Origin: Tetraselmis striata
Lineage: Eukaryota; Chlorophyta; Chlorodendrophyceae; Chlorodendrales; Chlorodendraceae
Direction of reading: 5' to 3'
Length of the DNA: 64,000 nt
Assembly: GCA_006384855.1 (NCBI GenBank)
Contig: VCJN01000858.1
Location: 247,547 to 311,546 of the forward strand
Under the pieces are notes generated by a model. That model was not told where the DNA came from. It made no database searches and was given only the letters and a program-made list of their open reading frames with translations. Shown here piece by piece: positions 21,666 to 33,620 of this stretch (within the stretch, counting starts at the first letter, position 1; each line of letters begins with the position of its first letter). The translations under genes were made by a program, and so were the position numbers.

Positions 21666-24021
21666 TTGGCGCCGACTGCTCGACGCCTAGGCCTAGCTGA
21701 CCGATTCAAACGCTTACCGCCTTGGCAACGAATCCGTATCCAGCCAGTGGGCGACCCGAGTACTATGACCGAGCGAGATGCTCCCTTAGGTCGCTTACTC
21801 CTGCCTCGATGCGCTTTGAGCACGCGGCCTAGGGCGGCAGATGTCGTTGTCGAGCGAGGACGGGCCCTTACGCGCCACGCGCGGAGCCATGCGGACTCCG
21901 GCTCGCGTGCCGACCCGTGCACCCCTAAGTCGGATTACATGCGGCACCGGGTGCAACGCAATTATTGGCATGCATGGGCGGACATCGGCGCCGGCCGCTG
22001 GGTCGTCGACGTGACCCGCAACGGCGTGCGCATCCCGTTCAAGAGCGGGCCGCCCGCCCCTTTTCACCAAGGGGCCTCGATGGAGGACGCGATGACTCTT
22101 AGCCAACTACGCTTCATGGACATCGAGCTGGCTCGCTTTCTGGCTAGTGGAGCGTGGGAGGAACGCCACTGCTCGCGGTGGGTTTCTCGGTTGTTCCTCG
22201 TACCTAAGCCGGGCGTCAATAAATGGCGGCTTATCATCGGGTACTGCGACCCTTGAACCGGTACTGCGAGGTAGGAGCGAGACCTGAGTTTCGAGACCCT
22301 CACGCGTCTGCGTCACCTGGCTCGGCCGGGCGACTATATGCTCTCCATGGACCTGCGGAACAGCTTCTACGCCGTCAGCACTACTCCCTAAGACCGAGAG
22401 TATTTTACCGTCATCAACTACCGAGGCAAGCTCCATCTATCGGTTTGGTGGGGCTCCCCATGAGTGGAGCCTGAGCCTCTACTACTTTTGCTCGCTCGCT
22501 GCGGCGTTCAATGACCGCCATCTTCGACGCCACGACTTCGCAGTGACCACCCAAGGAGTGCGTCGTGCCAAGCTCAGCATGGGGCGACGGTGACAAGCGC
22601 TGCGCAGCCACTTCCGTGGCCGCCGCATGCTCCCCTACATGGACGATTTATTGTTCTTTGCGTCCATCCGGGCGCAAGCCTACGCTGTGCGCAACTACCT
22701 CACCTCTCAGCTCGGACGGCTGGGTCTCAGCCGACACCCCGACTAGGGTCAATGGGAGCCGGTACAACGGTTGGAGCAGCACCTCGGTTTGAAGATCGAC
22801 TCACGGAGCGGTACGATTCGAGCCCCTCCCCCCCCCCCCCCCCTCTCGAAAACTATATTCACTCGATGCTACAGCACTAGGGCTCATCCGCCGGGCTAAG
22901 CGAGATAGGCGATGACTGCATGTGCGAGAGCTCGCGTCCCTCGCATGACGTGCCCCGTTCCCATATCTCGCCATCAAGCCCGCGTGGTTCTACCTGCGCG
23001 AGCTGCACGACGTGCTCCGCACAAAGAACTCGTGGAGCGGGCGCGTCAAGATGACGCACCAACTCCGACGCAACCTCGAATGGTGGGTGGCGGTCCCCAA
23101 CCACAGCAACGGCCGCTCCATCTACAAACCCGCCGTGGAGACGGCCTACGTACATGCATGTCGACAGCTCCAGCTACGAGTGAGGCGCCGTCCTCAACGG
23201 GACCACCAAGGCGCGCGGCTTATATATGGTACGACTGCGACCGCGAGCTGCACATGTCTGCAATAAGGAGCTCAAGGTTGTCCGGTGCGCCGTGCTTACA
23301 TTCCTCACGGAGCTGCGAAGTTGACAGATGCTGCTCCACGAGGACAACATGGGGGTGGTCCACGTCCTCGCCAACCTCATCTCCCGCTCGTCCCCTCCGC
23401 TCATGACGGAGCTGCGATAATTGTGGTTTATCCTTGACTCCAACGACATATATATCCATCCGTGCGCGCTACATCAAAACCACGGCGAACATTTGGGCCG
23501 ACCGCCTCAGCCGCGAAATTGACTATGACTACTGGGCGTTCAGCCTACGCCACTGCACCAACCTCGACACCATCCGGGGGCGTCACACCATCGACCGCTT
23601 CGCTACCATGGAGAATGCGAGGCTCCCGCGCTACAATTCCCGCTGGCGTGACTCTTGCAGCGAGGCTACCGACAACACGCGCCTCTCCGATGGCGCATGA
23701 TGTCGTGAGCACAACTGATGCAACCTCCCCTGGGGCCTCATTGATAACCTCGTCATCAAACTCCACACATCCGGCGCGGCGGCCGCCGCCATCGTGCCCT
23801 ACTGGCCCGACCGCGGCTGGCACTAGCGCCTCTCGGAAATGGCATCCGAGGTGCTTGCCTTCCCGCCCTCCCCGGACCTCTTCGCGCTGGGCCGCCTCGG
23901 CATCCGCACTGGCGTCGGTTCTCCCAAGTGGCCAGTGGTCGCCTTCCGGCTCTTCTCCCTTCGGGCCCGGTGCGCGCCCGTCAAGCCGGCCGGCGCCCTC
24001 AAGCTCGTGCCCCAAGACTAA
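21666..24021 (+). pseudogene. DIRS/Ngaro-type RT-RNase H polyprotein, decayed
   Basis: Reverse transcriptase begins near 22090 with LRFMDIELARFLASGAWEE and WVSRLFLVPKPGVNKWRLII. After stops and frame changes come LRHLARPGDYMLSMDL and, at 22627-22660, LPYMDDLLFFAS, the catalytic YMDD box. The connection and RNase H follow: FYLRELHDVL (about 22985), RVKMTHQLRRNLEWW, NGRSIYKPAVETAYVH, then TANIWADRLSREID (about 23475). The C-terminal block includes RHTIDRFATMENARLPRYN. The order and wording match the RT-RH module of DIRS-like elements. At least six stops or frameshifts make it non-functional. No recombinase is recognised in this element. Confidence 0.75.
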
Positions 24022-24068
24022 GCTCGGCAAACCACACAGCCCCCTCCCGTTGAAATGTTTACTACCAA

Positions 24069-24401
24069 TAGTTGGGGTTTCGTTTTCGCATGGCGACCGC
24101 TGCGCGCGTTCGCCTACGTACGCCGCGTAAGTTACAAATGCGGCACGCATGCGATGCTCGCAGCTATACAAGCACGGTAGTCCGCATATGCTTTTACACC
24201 CGAAATCTGCTTGAGAAGAAAATGCCGTACAAGCGAGCACGGTCAACTCCAGCACCACGCTGCGAATCGACCGCAATCGAAGTAGAACTCTTATAATAAC
24301 TAGCGGGCTATCTCATGTCCCCATCTCCCATCTTTGCGCCATGTTCCATCTTCCCATCTTCCATCTTCACGCCATGCCTACCATGTGGCGGGCCGCGTCC
24401 C
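24069..24401 (+). repeat. Direct repeat flanking DIRS-type pol, right copy
   Basis: Partner of 21066-21368; see that entry. A 34-base C homopolymer (24404-24437) starts right after it. Confidence 0.75.
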
Positions 24402-24403
24402 CG

Positions 24404-24437
<34 letters not shown>
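24404..24437. repeat. C homopolymer, 34 bases
   Basis: One of the longest uninterrupted C (or G) runs in the window. Similar runs lie near 4411, 5426, 12405, 18164, 19957, 20860, 22826, 27854, 32039, 32928, 34350, 35690, 37797, 42912, 45354, 46533 and 61985. Confidence 0.95.
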
Positions 24438-24439
<2 letters not shown>

Positions 24440-24554
24440 ACTTCGCGCTTTATGTTCTTGCGGGCTGCCGACATGCTCTTGCCTTGGAAAACACTGCAAC
24501 CCAAGCCAAGGCGCCTTTTCGGGAAACCATACAGCAGCCCCCTCCCTTGGAAAC

Positions 24555-25110
24555 TTGTGAAATGGTACGTACTGGTGCACCCCGGGGATCGCGGCGACCG
24601 AGGCGGAGCACAACAAGCTGGCGGCGGACCGGGCGTCTTCCGCCTCAAGACTGGTATTCACCGGTACTACGCTTTTGTGGTTGAGGACCGCGGCCGCCTC
24701 CGAAAAGCTGCTTTGACAGTGGTCTACATCTTCGCAGTGTTACTTGCTGCTGCGCGCAACTTCCTTGGCGGTCCTTCCTCCCCGACCTCATGCTTCTTTC
24801 GTGGTTAGTCCGTCCATGCCCGTTGGAACTTTGTCGCCAACCAGCCCGTTGAGTTCCACCACCACCTGTCGCGCACGCTGCGGGGGTTGTTGCGGCGAGT
24901 CTCCGCCTCCGGGCGTGCATGGTACCTTGGGCGGTATTCTTTGCCGGAGTGCAGACGGCCAAGTATTATGCGTCTGCCCGAGCTCATTCCGCACCCTCTT
25001 TTGGTGCTGCTTCCACCGCGCAGTTGTTGTAATGGAAGTTTCCTAATGCCTTTTTGGGTGATTTCCTTATCGCATTTTGCAGCTAGCTCATGTACCTGTA
25101 ACTGTACATA
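24555..25110 (+). pseudogene. Family R1 repeat, copy 3, with 3' tail
   Basis: The plus strand codes FVVEDRGRLRKAALTVVYIF and, after a stop and frame change, HHHLSRTLRGLLRRVSA, matching the minus frames of 430-720 and 3770-4056. This copy is longer and runs into ATTTTGCAGCTAGCTCATGT (about 25073-25095), which also ends the insertion at 12917-14105. That suggests one non-LTR family with a shared 3' end. Confidence 0.5.
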
Positions 25111-25215
25111 CTGGTTTGATTTACAAAAAGGCGGTAACAAATCCACATACTGCTAAAAGTAGTACTAAAAGATCAACACAACAATCCGCCTAGGCGCGGC
25201 CCGCATCCCGCATGA
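25100..25215. repeat. Dispersed ~110-bp repeat
   Basis: TTTACAAAAAGGCGGTAACAAATCCACATACTGCTAAAAG-type sequence ending near GCGGCCCGCATCCCGCAT. Related versions are at 18285-18420 and 27030-27140, and the last block also appears reversed at 14868-14900. It has no coding potential. Confidence 0.5.
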
Positions 25216-25401
25216 GGCGGGATGGATGAGTGATGCGCGCACGGTTCAGAGTCCGGGCCACGTGTGCACGTGCGTGCGAGGGTGATCCCCGAACGTGCCG
25301 TGCTGCTTCGGCAACGGGATGGCGGACGAATCTGCGCCGTCAGATGGGGCAGCGAGCACGCTCTCGAGCCGCCACCAAGCTCCGGACTTCGAAGAAATTT
25401 C

Positions 25402-26606
25402 TTACGAGTAAGGCCTCCTGATGAGCCCGGGTGGTGCATCGAGTGCCCCGCGATGAGAGGGCACCCGGGTCCGCAGCCAAGCATGCGACACCGCGCACAG
25501 TGCGGCGCACCCCTGCTTGCTCACCTCACCCGCTGTGCCGATTATTACCATACCCGTATACTGCGACATATCCAATATGTCTCGAAGAGGGCCCTTCTGT
25601 CCGGACTCCGTGTTGTGCCTTGCCGCATTCCGCACTGCCAATAACCCCCGTTGTATGTCGCCCAACAGGAAGCGCTCAAACCGATCCACAACCGTGGCCC
25701 GGGGGAACGCAGTGTACTTGACCCCGTACCGGATAGTCTTGAACTCTAGCAACGTGGACTTCAAGCTCCGGGGATCATAGCTCCCGGTAACGAAGGTGAA
25801 CGCCGGAAGGGAGAGCTCTGCGACCGGCACTAGGTCCTTGAGCTCATCCCTGGGCACGGTGTTGCCAAGAGGCACTGCCTGCTGGAACAAGGCATCCACC
25901 TCCTGCCGTACAACGATACCCATGTCGTGAACACAACGATCGCGGAAGGCGTCCGCGATAGCGTCATGCTGTATACGCCAGTGGGCGTCTCCATGTGCCG
26001 GGAGGTTCATGAGCGCGTCGTCGTATAGGTCAACAGTGACGGGGTTGTGCTCCGTCGAGGGCAGAATGATCTGGCTCGCAACCACCGGGGCCAAGCATTG
26101 GCTAAGCAGAAAGAAGTACCCGGCAGCGACCTCCCGCAGCTCATGCTGCGGAGGCATGACCGTCCGCGCGGTACTGGCGGGGATGTCCACCGTCCATATG
26201 CCCGACGCCGCATCGACCTGGTCGAACAAGATCCGTTCCCTACATGTGACAGGGAGAGCGCGCACCTCATTTCGAAGCCGAGAGTTCTTGGCATGGTCTA
26301 GAATGCCGTCAGCTCCTATTGCGAGTAGCCCGACGCAACCTCCACTTCCCGCCCCATTACGCGCGCATCGGCATCGTTGAGGCGGCCAGCAGTAGCCGCT
26401 TGGAGGCGGCCCCACGCCTCGCGCACCGCCGCGGTGTAGCTGCCCGATCCGCGAGCATCGGTGAAAAAGTGGTCATACCGGCGGGCGGAAGAAGTTGCGT
26501 TGAAGCTACCTCGCTCGGCCGAGTACGCACCCAAGCCGTGGGTCAAAGAAACCACGGGTGGGGGTGTTGGTGTTGTTCCTAGTGAGGAACCTTGGGAGGA
26601 TGTCAT
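25402..26606 (-). CDS. PD-(D/E)XK-like nuclease ORF, probable transposon protein
   Basis: The main frame (26415-25402, 337 residues) has an upstream extension in another frame (26606-26316) containing REAWGRLQAATAGRLNDADA, so the 5' part is frameshifted or spliced. The core carries AHWRIQHDAIADAF and MGIVVRQEVDALFQ. Then come TGSYDPRSLKST and LLEFKTIRYG, a D...ExK arrangement like the PD-(D/E)XK fold, followed by an amphipathic segment with R-A-T-V-V-D-R. Nuclease-like modules of this wording are common in repeat-rich algal genomes beside retroelements. The reaction, if any, would be DNA cleavage during transposition. Family assignment is from motif layout only. Confidence 0.45.
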
Positions 26607-28250
26607 TCATGCAGCCGGTAAAGGCCTCGAGATCATATATTTACAAACATGGGCAGTCACGAGGGCGGCATGCATGCCGTTCCACCAACCCGTGAGCCGC
26701 GGAGCTCACTTCCATACTAGCTCCAAATTATGCGATCTCACATAGCTAGGAACGGTCCAGCCCATGTAGCTCATCCCTCCCTCCTCGGGGAACTCACTAC
26801 AGGCACCCTCTGAGGTGATGAGGGACTATATCTTGAGCACGGCGGTGCCCCGCCACACCGGCTCCCGTGTAGTCTCTGAACCTTCCTATCCGTACACATA
26901 TTTATATATATTGCGTGTCATACCCAGGCACGGCTCTACACGGCTTGGCTGCGTGTGGCCCGATCCTGGAGTGGGGTGGCGCTGGTAAAACTGTACATAC
27001 CGGTAACAGGTAGTCGCTACTGGTGTGAGTTACAAAAAGGCCAGTCACAAATCCACCTACCGGTAAAAGCAGTACTATAAATTGAAAGATGTAATAATTA
27101 AAAGCAATAAATTGAAAGGTCAACTTGAGGCGGCCCTGCCCTGGTACAGGGTACTGCTGGTACAGTTCACCGCCTCCGATTTATCTGGGTATAGCAACCG
27201 CGCCTAAATAAACTGAACATTTAATCGCAGTGGCGTAGTCGCTAATGGATCTCGGGACGTACGTGGCCACTGCTACCTGCGCGTTTTCCAGTTGGATAAA
27301 GACGGAAAAAATACTAAAGTACTACTGTGTGGCACTTTAAAGCGCAGCATTATCCCCGTGCAGGTGCAGATACAACTCAAAAGGTGCCGGCAACCTTTCT
27401 CCTACCCCACTTTCGGTGCCGCCACCCAACACATCCTACACAGCAGCCGTACTCCACCCTGCACCCCATCCACCGAACATAAGCAAACGTCCACTGCAGT
27501 GCGGCCTATCACCATCCACTAGTGACAAGTAACCGGTGCGTGTGACCCTTTATGCTTCTCCTAGCATGAGCGAACTGGTGGCGGTGGCGGTGGCAGTCGT
27601 GCCGTCTCCGTCGAGATACTCTGGAACTCGCGTATTTTCCACCTTTCGTCCTGCCTGTTGCCAAGGGTTGAAAGCTGTCCCTTCCTATCTCCACTTGTAT
27701 TTACGACACCCTAATCCCCCCGCCCCATTGATGCCATGTCATCTGTCTCCTGGCTAGCCTTAGGCCCCCCTTCGCTCAAATCCAGAGCAAGTGGTTTGCT
27801 ACCTCGGGTTGGCGTTTCTGAACGAAAGTTCGATCAACAGTTAGCCCCCCCCGCCCCCCCCCCCCCCCCCCCCCCCCCGGGCCCCCACGCCGCGTACACC
27901 ATACTGCACCGTGTCCGCAGGGAATATCAACCGTGGAATTTGCCGCTGCCGCACATGTTTTCTATGCTGTGTGTGTGTGTGTGTGCTGCTTGTGTTACAT
28001 TCAGTTCTCCGAGGTGGTTTTTAAAACACGTATGTAGCGACATTGCTTCACGTAGCAATTCCGCAGCACGCGGCCCGAGCGGTCAAGGGCCGTCAAGATC
28101 GCTCCGTATTTGTCGGCAGCAGTCTTCAACAGCTATCTCTCCCCCCTCTCCTCCTATATGAGATACCAGAAGTAGCAGATACCGCAATATCCTTAGCTAT
28201 GTAGGCACTCTTTGGCACATCGTCAAGCTAACGCGCCGTGTGCGTGCCAC
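26607..28250. other. No supported gene; upstream region of the AP2 gene
   Basis: Holds a dispersed-repeat relative at 27030-27140, a C homopolymer at 27854-27878, and a short GT run at 27970-27983. The promoter and 5' UTR of the AP2 gene presumably lie in the last few hundred bases. CACTGCAG at 28251-28258 could be the acceptor of a 5' UTR intron. Confidence 0.4.
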
Positions 28251-28309
28251 TGCAGGGTTGAAACCGTGGAGACTCCCGCTTGATCCACTTAGGTCCTCTT
28301 CAGGAGGCC

Positions 28310-30089
28310 ATGGGACCCACATCGCACACCCCAGCGGTGGGGAGCAAAAGATCCAGCCCCTCCGACGATGACATCGAGACTCTCGACCAGCAGGCGGGCC
28401 GCAGCGACGACAATGAGGCTCACAGCGAAGATAGCTCTTTTGAGCCCCTGGAAGGGGAAAGGACCGGCGACGCCAAGAAAGAGGGAAAGCCAAAACCGGA
28501 ATCGGAAAGTCCTGCCGACAAGTCCGAGGCAAGCGAGCGGGCTGTTCGCCGCCGCACGTCCAGGTACTGGCGTGCGCTATGCCTGAACATTTCCTAATTT
28601 TAGATGTGGCGGTTGGGGCAAGAGATTAACACGCGCTATTCCGTACCATCGTCAGGTTTTGCGGCGTGTGCTCAGCGAACCGCAAGAATCAGTGGCAAGC
28701 TCGGATTCTGATGAAGGGCAAGGTCACTCATCTCGGTTACTTCGACACCGAAGAGCAGGCAGCGCGTGTCTATGACGTGGTTTCACTTAGCCTGCACAAG
28801 GACAAGGCCAACACCAACTTCCCGCTGTCGGACTACACGAGCGGTGCGGAGGCAGAGCGGGTGACGAAGTTAGGTGGCCTTTCACGCGAAGACCTGCAAA
28901 AAGCCCTGGGTGTCAAGCCTATCCGCAAGACCAGCCGCTTCAATGGTGTGAGCAAGAAGAGGGGCAAGTGGGTTGCAAAGGTCATGATTGACAAGAAGCT
29001 TGTGTATCATGGTGAGCTTTCTTTCCCTTTGGCGAATGCGTGACCGCTGCATCGCTGTGTCACGGAACCTTTAGTTACTTGTTGCCACGCTGCATGAGGA
29101 AGATCATGGTAGCTGACATCTCATTTTATTTTGCTATGACAGCCAGCTTCCACGACGAGCGCGAAGCTGCTCTTGCGTACGATGCAGCTGTGCGGAGGCT
29201 GAAGCCCAGCAAGGCCCACGCCTACGTAAACTTTGTGGAGCCGGCGCCCGGGGACATTGCCAACATCAACCGTATGGCCATGGGTAACGGCACTGTCAGC
29301 GCCGCCCAGATGCCGTTTCAGCCCCAGCAGATGATGACTGGACTGCCTCACCAGCAGATGATGGGCGGTCCTCAGCACCTCGGACTCATGGGAATTCCAC
29401 CGATGACACATGGAGCAGGAGCCCCCGTGCAGGCCCCCAACAGCATGCACCTTCAGTGGCCCGTGATGGGGCACATGCCGTACCACAGTCCTCTGGAGCC
29501 CCACTTGAATGGAATGCACGATCAAGGGATGATGGCCCCCCTTGGCATGCCTGTCAGCCAGGCACGGTCCGTGCCTTCGGGCTCGGCAGTGTACTCTGCC
29601 GGCCCTGATATGTTTGACATGGACGTCGGGGCGCCGTCTGTTGAGAACTTGGGGCAGAGAGGCAAGGCAATGCAAGGCGAGGGTGTCTGGCCTGTAGCGG
29701 ACCCGTCCATGGAATGGTGGAGGAACCATCACCCGGGTATGACTGGCTACCCTGCTGGCAGCATGCCTCCTCCGCACATGACTGCCGCTCCGACCAGACC
29801 CCACCACTTGCCTCAGCTGGCTCCCGGACAACACCCCATGTGGTCCATTCCCATGGCCCAGCACACCCCCATCGACGCGTTCTCGCGCCGCGAGAACCTT
29901 CGCTCCCATGTGCAAGGCCTGGTCCCACAGCCCAACGGCATGATGGAGTCCATGTACAACGAGAGGCAATCGTCTAGCGCCTCGACATGGTCTGCGCAGT
30001 TCCCCATGCCGAACATGGGCGGCTTGGCCCAGGGCGATGCGGACAGCAGCTTTGCATCCCGGAGAACGGCCATCCCTGCTTGGGCGTAG
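28310..30089 (+). CDS. Double-AP2-domain transcription factor
   Basis: Three exons, 28310-28563, 28656-29011 and 29143-30089, with GT-AG introns of 92 and 131 bp whose phases match exactly, give 518 residues. The start ATG lies in GGCCATGGGA, a good context. Residues 1-84 are acidic and Ser/Lys-rich. AP2 domain 1 (about 85-145) has RFCGV, WQARI, GYFDTEEQAARVYD. AP2 domain 2 (about 178-234) has SRFNGVSKKRGKWVAKV and DEREAALAYDAAV; intron 2 splits it. The rest is rich in Met, Pro, His and Gln (for example PFQPQQMMTGLPHQQMMGG), a likely activation or low-complexity region. AP2 domains bind DNA, so a nuclear regulator is expected; targets are unknown. It converges on the SEC-C ORF. Confidence 0.88.
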
Positions 30090-30382
30090 AGCTTTGCTGT
30101 ACCACTAGTAGACCATCTGATTGATCACTTCAGCCTAGACGATCAAAGAGGATGTTTGATAGAATATGCCACAACAATGTGGCTTCTTAGGACTAGATCA
30201 ATTAACCACCCCTTTGTATTTTGTAAATTGATTGGCAGCCATTGCCAACCTTTCTACTGCCATGAATTCCATCGCCTGGATACACCCATATGGGTAGTTT
30301 TTACACCAATGACACTGCCCGGTGGTACGAGTACCGTATAGTGCGCGAGCCGCATTCTCATTTTGAAGTATTCTGCCTGCCA

Positions 30383-30670
30383 TTAGAACCCGCCTGCGTC
30401 TCTTAGTTGCAATCCACAGCATCTCTTGAACTTCTTGCCAGTGGATGGGCAGACACTGTTCCTTCCAGGAGGCTTGGTTCTGTTGCCAGTGTTTCCAACC
30501 AGAGGGCATGGGAAGCCATCTGGCGCTCGAAGGCTTTGCAGCTGCTCGGCATACTGTGCGGCTGCTGGTGCCCCGGTGGAGTGAGGAACAGCCGTTTGCC
30601 GCCTCGGGTTGCTATCTGTGACGCCATCCTGCTTCAATTGGGCTGTGTGCAAGCGCGGCGCGAGCGCCAT
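30383..30670 (-). CDS. Small protein or terminal exon with a SEC-C zinc-binding motif
   Basis: The frame from the ATG at 30670 gives 95 residues, Gln/Pro-rich, ending in GRNSVCPSTGKKFKRCCG, a clear SEC-C-type motif (C-x-S/C-x-GKK-x-K-x-CC). The second Cys of the usual CPCGSGKK is replaced by Ser. SEC-C motifs bind zinc and sit at the C-terminus of many larger proteins, so this could be the last exon of a longer minus-strand gene; no upstream exon is recognised. It lies tail to tail with the AP2 gene, about 290 bp away. Confidence 0.5.
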   Translation of the reverse strand: MALAPRLHTAQLKQDGVTDSNPRRQTAVPHSTGAPAAAQYAEQLQSLRAPDGFPCPLVGNTGNRTKPPGRNSVCPSTGKKFKRCCGLQLRDAGGF

Positions 30671-30899
30671 GTCTATCGTGCGAGTGAAATAGAGCAGTCG
30701 TTCACAGAACAGCTCACGCACTGCGCTTCTGCCCCAGATAACGCTGCATGGTATCAATATGCAGTACACACGGGGAAAAGCAGTCCGGTAGTATCAGCGC
30801 AATACCCCTGCATCATGTCATTTGCACTGCTCGTACATCATGATGAGATACATTCCACATAACAATGATCTAGTGCTCATGCTACCCTCTACTGCCTCG

Positions 30900-32900
30900 A
30901 CAAGCACATACAGCCGTGCTGGCACTGTGGGCCTACTCTGCCCATATACGGCGTGTATGTAAACTGTGTACGATTATCAATCCGGTTGAGGTGCGCTGCA
31001 TTTAATTAACAGTCCAACCATCAAAACGTAAATAAAGCACCACGACCTAGTGACGCAAAAGCTCGCAGTGCTTCGTCCCTTTGCAGCCAGTGAGATTATC
31101 GCTGTGGAATTCAGGTCTGCTTGCTCCCATATACGAGGCTCGGCACCCTGCAGCATAGCATGCCCCTCCTTCGACCGCGCTGATAGTCCCCCAGCAAGTT
31201 TGTGTTTGTTTGTTTGAGCAGTGTGCGGCAACAGACACTGCTCCACCTGAAGACACACAATTGCTGTTAAGAATCCTGTGTGCCGGTATGCGTGACGAGC
31301 AAGCAGGAAGGAATATCTCAATATCAATAAGAAAGAGTATCGTGGTTTGATTCGGAACTGCACCGATAGGTAGGTCTGTGTGGCATTCATCACTTTCAGC
31401 ATTGCGCTATGTACGGCTTGACATATACTAAGGATTTTTTTAAGCATCCATACATGGACACAGTCAACACGGCACACCACCCTAATATTACACTACTAGC
31501 GCGTACCTGAGGTGGCAACACTTTGAAAGGGTGGATCATGGCTGCGCTTTGCAACCATTATAACGTTTTTCCTAGTCTGTTCTGTATCTTAAATGCTAAC
31601 TCACCAATATATTAGGGTGGAAGCTCGGCCATCACAATGGAATATAATATGTCTACTTGATAATTCGCCATTTTCACGAAAGAAAGCTGACAGATACATC
31701 TCCATCGTATTGCGGAATGCGAACTGATTTTGGATAGCATCAAGGACATTTTTGAATTGTGTATTGCCCATGTTTCCAGGAGCAGTTTACGTACTTTCAA
31801 AATATATGCCACACAGGAATGCAGGCCGATGTACGCGATGAGATTACGTCAACGATTCCTACATATGAGTTACTATTAGTGCGGGAAGTGCAGCATACGT
31901 ATAGATGTGACACGGGTCAAGGTCAAGCGCAAGGTCGGACTTCAATTGTCCCGTGGATTTATCTGCACTTTATGCGGTGCCGCTACATTTCCATGTCGAA
32001 ATCGGGCGCCCCATTGCGGGCTCATTAGCTCGTTGTGACCCCCCCCCCCCCCCCCCCCCCTTCCCCCTGTGGTTATCGGAATAGTCGGAACAAGCAACGC
32101 ATCCACAACGTAGGGTTGCTTGGGTGCCTGCGTTAGCTAGAGAGCAATGGTTCAGAGCAGAGTGAATGAAAAAATCAGCGCACAGAACAATAATGTGACT
32201 GTCCGCAGGGATAGCAGCAACAAAGACTCAAAGAGGTGGAATGGGGAATAGGCGAGGGGCCGCTGCTACGCACGACTGCATGCATGTGCGGGCTATTCAC
32301 ATGCTGCTGGCATTTTGGGGCCAGAGAACACTGCGACCGCGGCCAACGTGATGAGAGAGAGTGCCGGCGTATATTATTCCCTGCCCGCCACATCAGTTGA
32401 AGCACGCCATTCATGCCATGGATGGCAGGTAGGATAAAAAGGGGCATTCCGCGAGCCAAAATGAGATGAGAACAAAATGAGATGAGATTGAACACACAAC
32501 AACGTATTCAATCACATCATCTCACATGTTCCTCGCACCCTATGGCTCTGAAAGCAAACAAAACAGTACGCAGCGCGCACCAAAGTGTATGTATGCCCCG
32601 TTGGCATGTAGCTTGCATCAGGCGGAGTTGCATGCTGCAACCTCCTCTCCCCCCCCTCCCCCCCCCAAAAAAAAACCACCATGGCACTCCCACATTTATA
32701 GCGATAGCGAACGCGATGGCAGACAGAGGGGAGGGGAGAGGGAGGGGACCTAGAATGCGTAGCTGCGCCTCCCCCGGGGAGCGGGGCAGAGTGTGAGAGC
32801 GCCCGCGCCTCAATGTGCCTGTGACAGCGCGCGCGTAGGCAGTGAGATGGGCGCGTCCGGTAAAAATTCACAATATTAAAAACCCACGGGAAGCGATCGC
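30900..32900. other. No supported gene
   Basis: Moderately AT-rich sequence with short overlapping frames on both strands. It includes C homopolymers at 32039-32060 and 32651-32666. A partial relative of the duplicated unit described next lies at about 32755-32880. Confidence 0.45.
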
Positions 32901-32926
32901 GGTCACGTTGGCAGGAAAAGGGCGGG

Positions 32927-32927
<1 letters not shown>

Positions 32928-32958
<31 letters not shown>

Positions 32959-33620
32959 ATCCGAAAATGCGCCTCACCCGCGCAGCGGGGCGGAGTATGA
33001 GGCCGCCCGCGCCTCAATGTAGTGCCTTCGCCGGGTCGCAGCGCGCGCAGTCGGGGATGAGATGGGCGCGTCCGGAAATAATGCAAAAAGGTGGCAGAAA
33101 GAACACGGCGGACCTGCGCCCGGTGTTTAAAATTGGCGAAATGATAGCGTGACGCGTACAGGGACCACCCCCATCCTGCACCCCCGAAGCGGCCACTAGC
33201 AGTGCCCCCGACACGAACCACCAGCTATATACCACCATCACTCGACCCTAAGAGGTCAGGCGTCAGGGGATATGGGCCGAGTCGGGTGGGACTTGGTGAG
33301 GCACGGGTGAAGAATCGTGCGATTCAGCCCGTGGCGCACCTCCGGCCTCCGCCCGATAACCGCATTTCCGCTATTTTTAAGTATTTTTACTGTTTTTAAG
33401 CATTTCCGCTGTAGGTGTGATATGGCTGTGACACACATCGGGATGAAGATATAGCTGTGATACATCATAGCTACGCTACCGCCCAGAGGCAGTTATCACC
33501 TGCGTTCTCGCTTCATTCAACATGTGCTTAATCCTGCCTGACAAAGGTGCTGTCCTCATAACCACTGGTTTTATCTCACACCACTCGTGAGGGTAGTACA
33601 TTAGTACTTTTATTTAGAAA
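32928..33620 (+). repeat. Tandem duplicate unit 1 (~690 bp), headed by a G run
   Basis: Starts with a 30-base G run, then AATCCGAAAATGCGC, and continues through CGCGCAGTCGGGGATGAGAT, TCACTCGACCCTAAGAGGTC and CTCGTGAGGGTAGTA. The same order recurs at 33621-34335. It has no coding motif. Confidence 0.8.

Noticed and set aside
29121-29969. 282-residue minus-strand frame opposite the AP2 gene.
   Set aside because: An antisense shadow of the Met/Pro-rich exon 3, with no motif.
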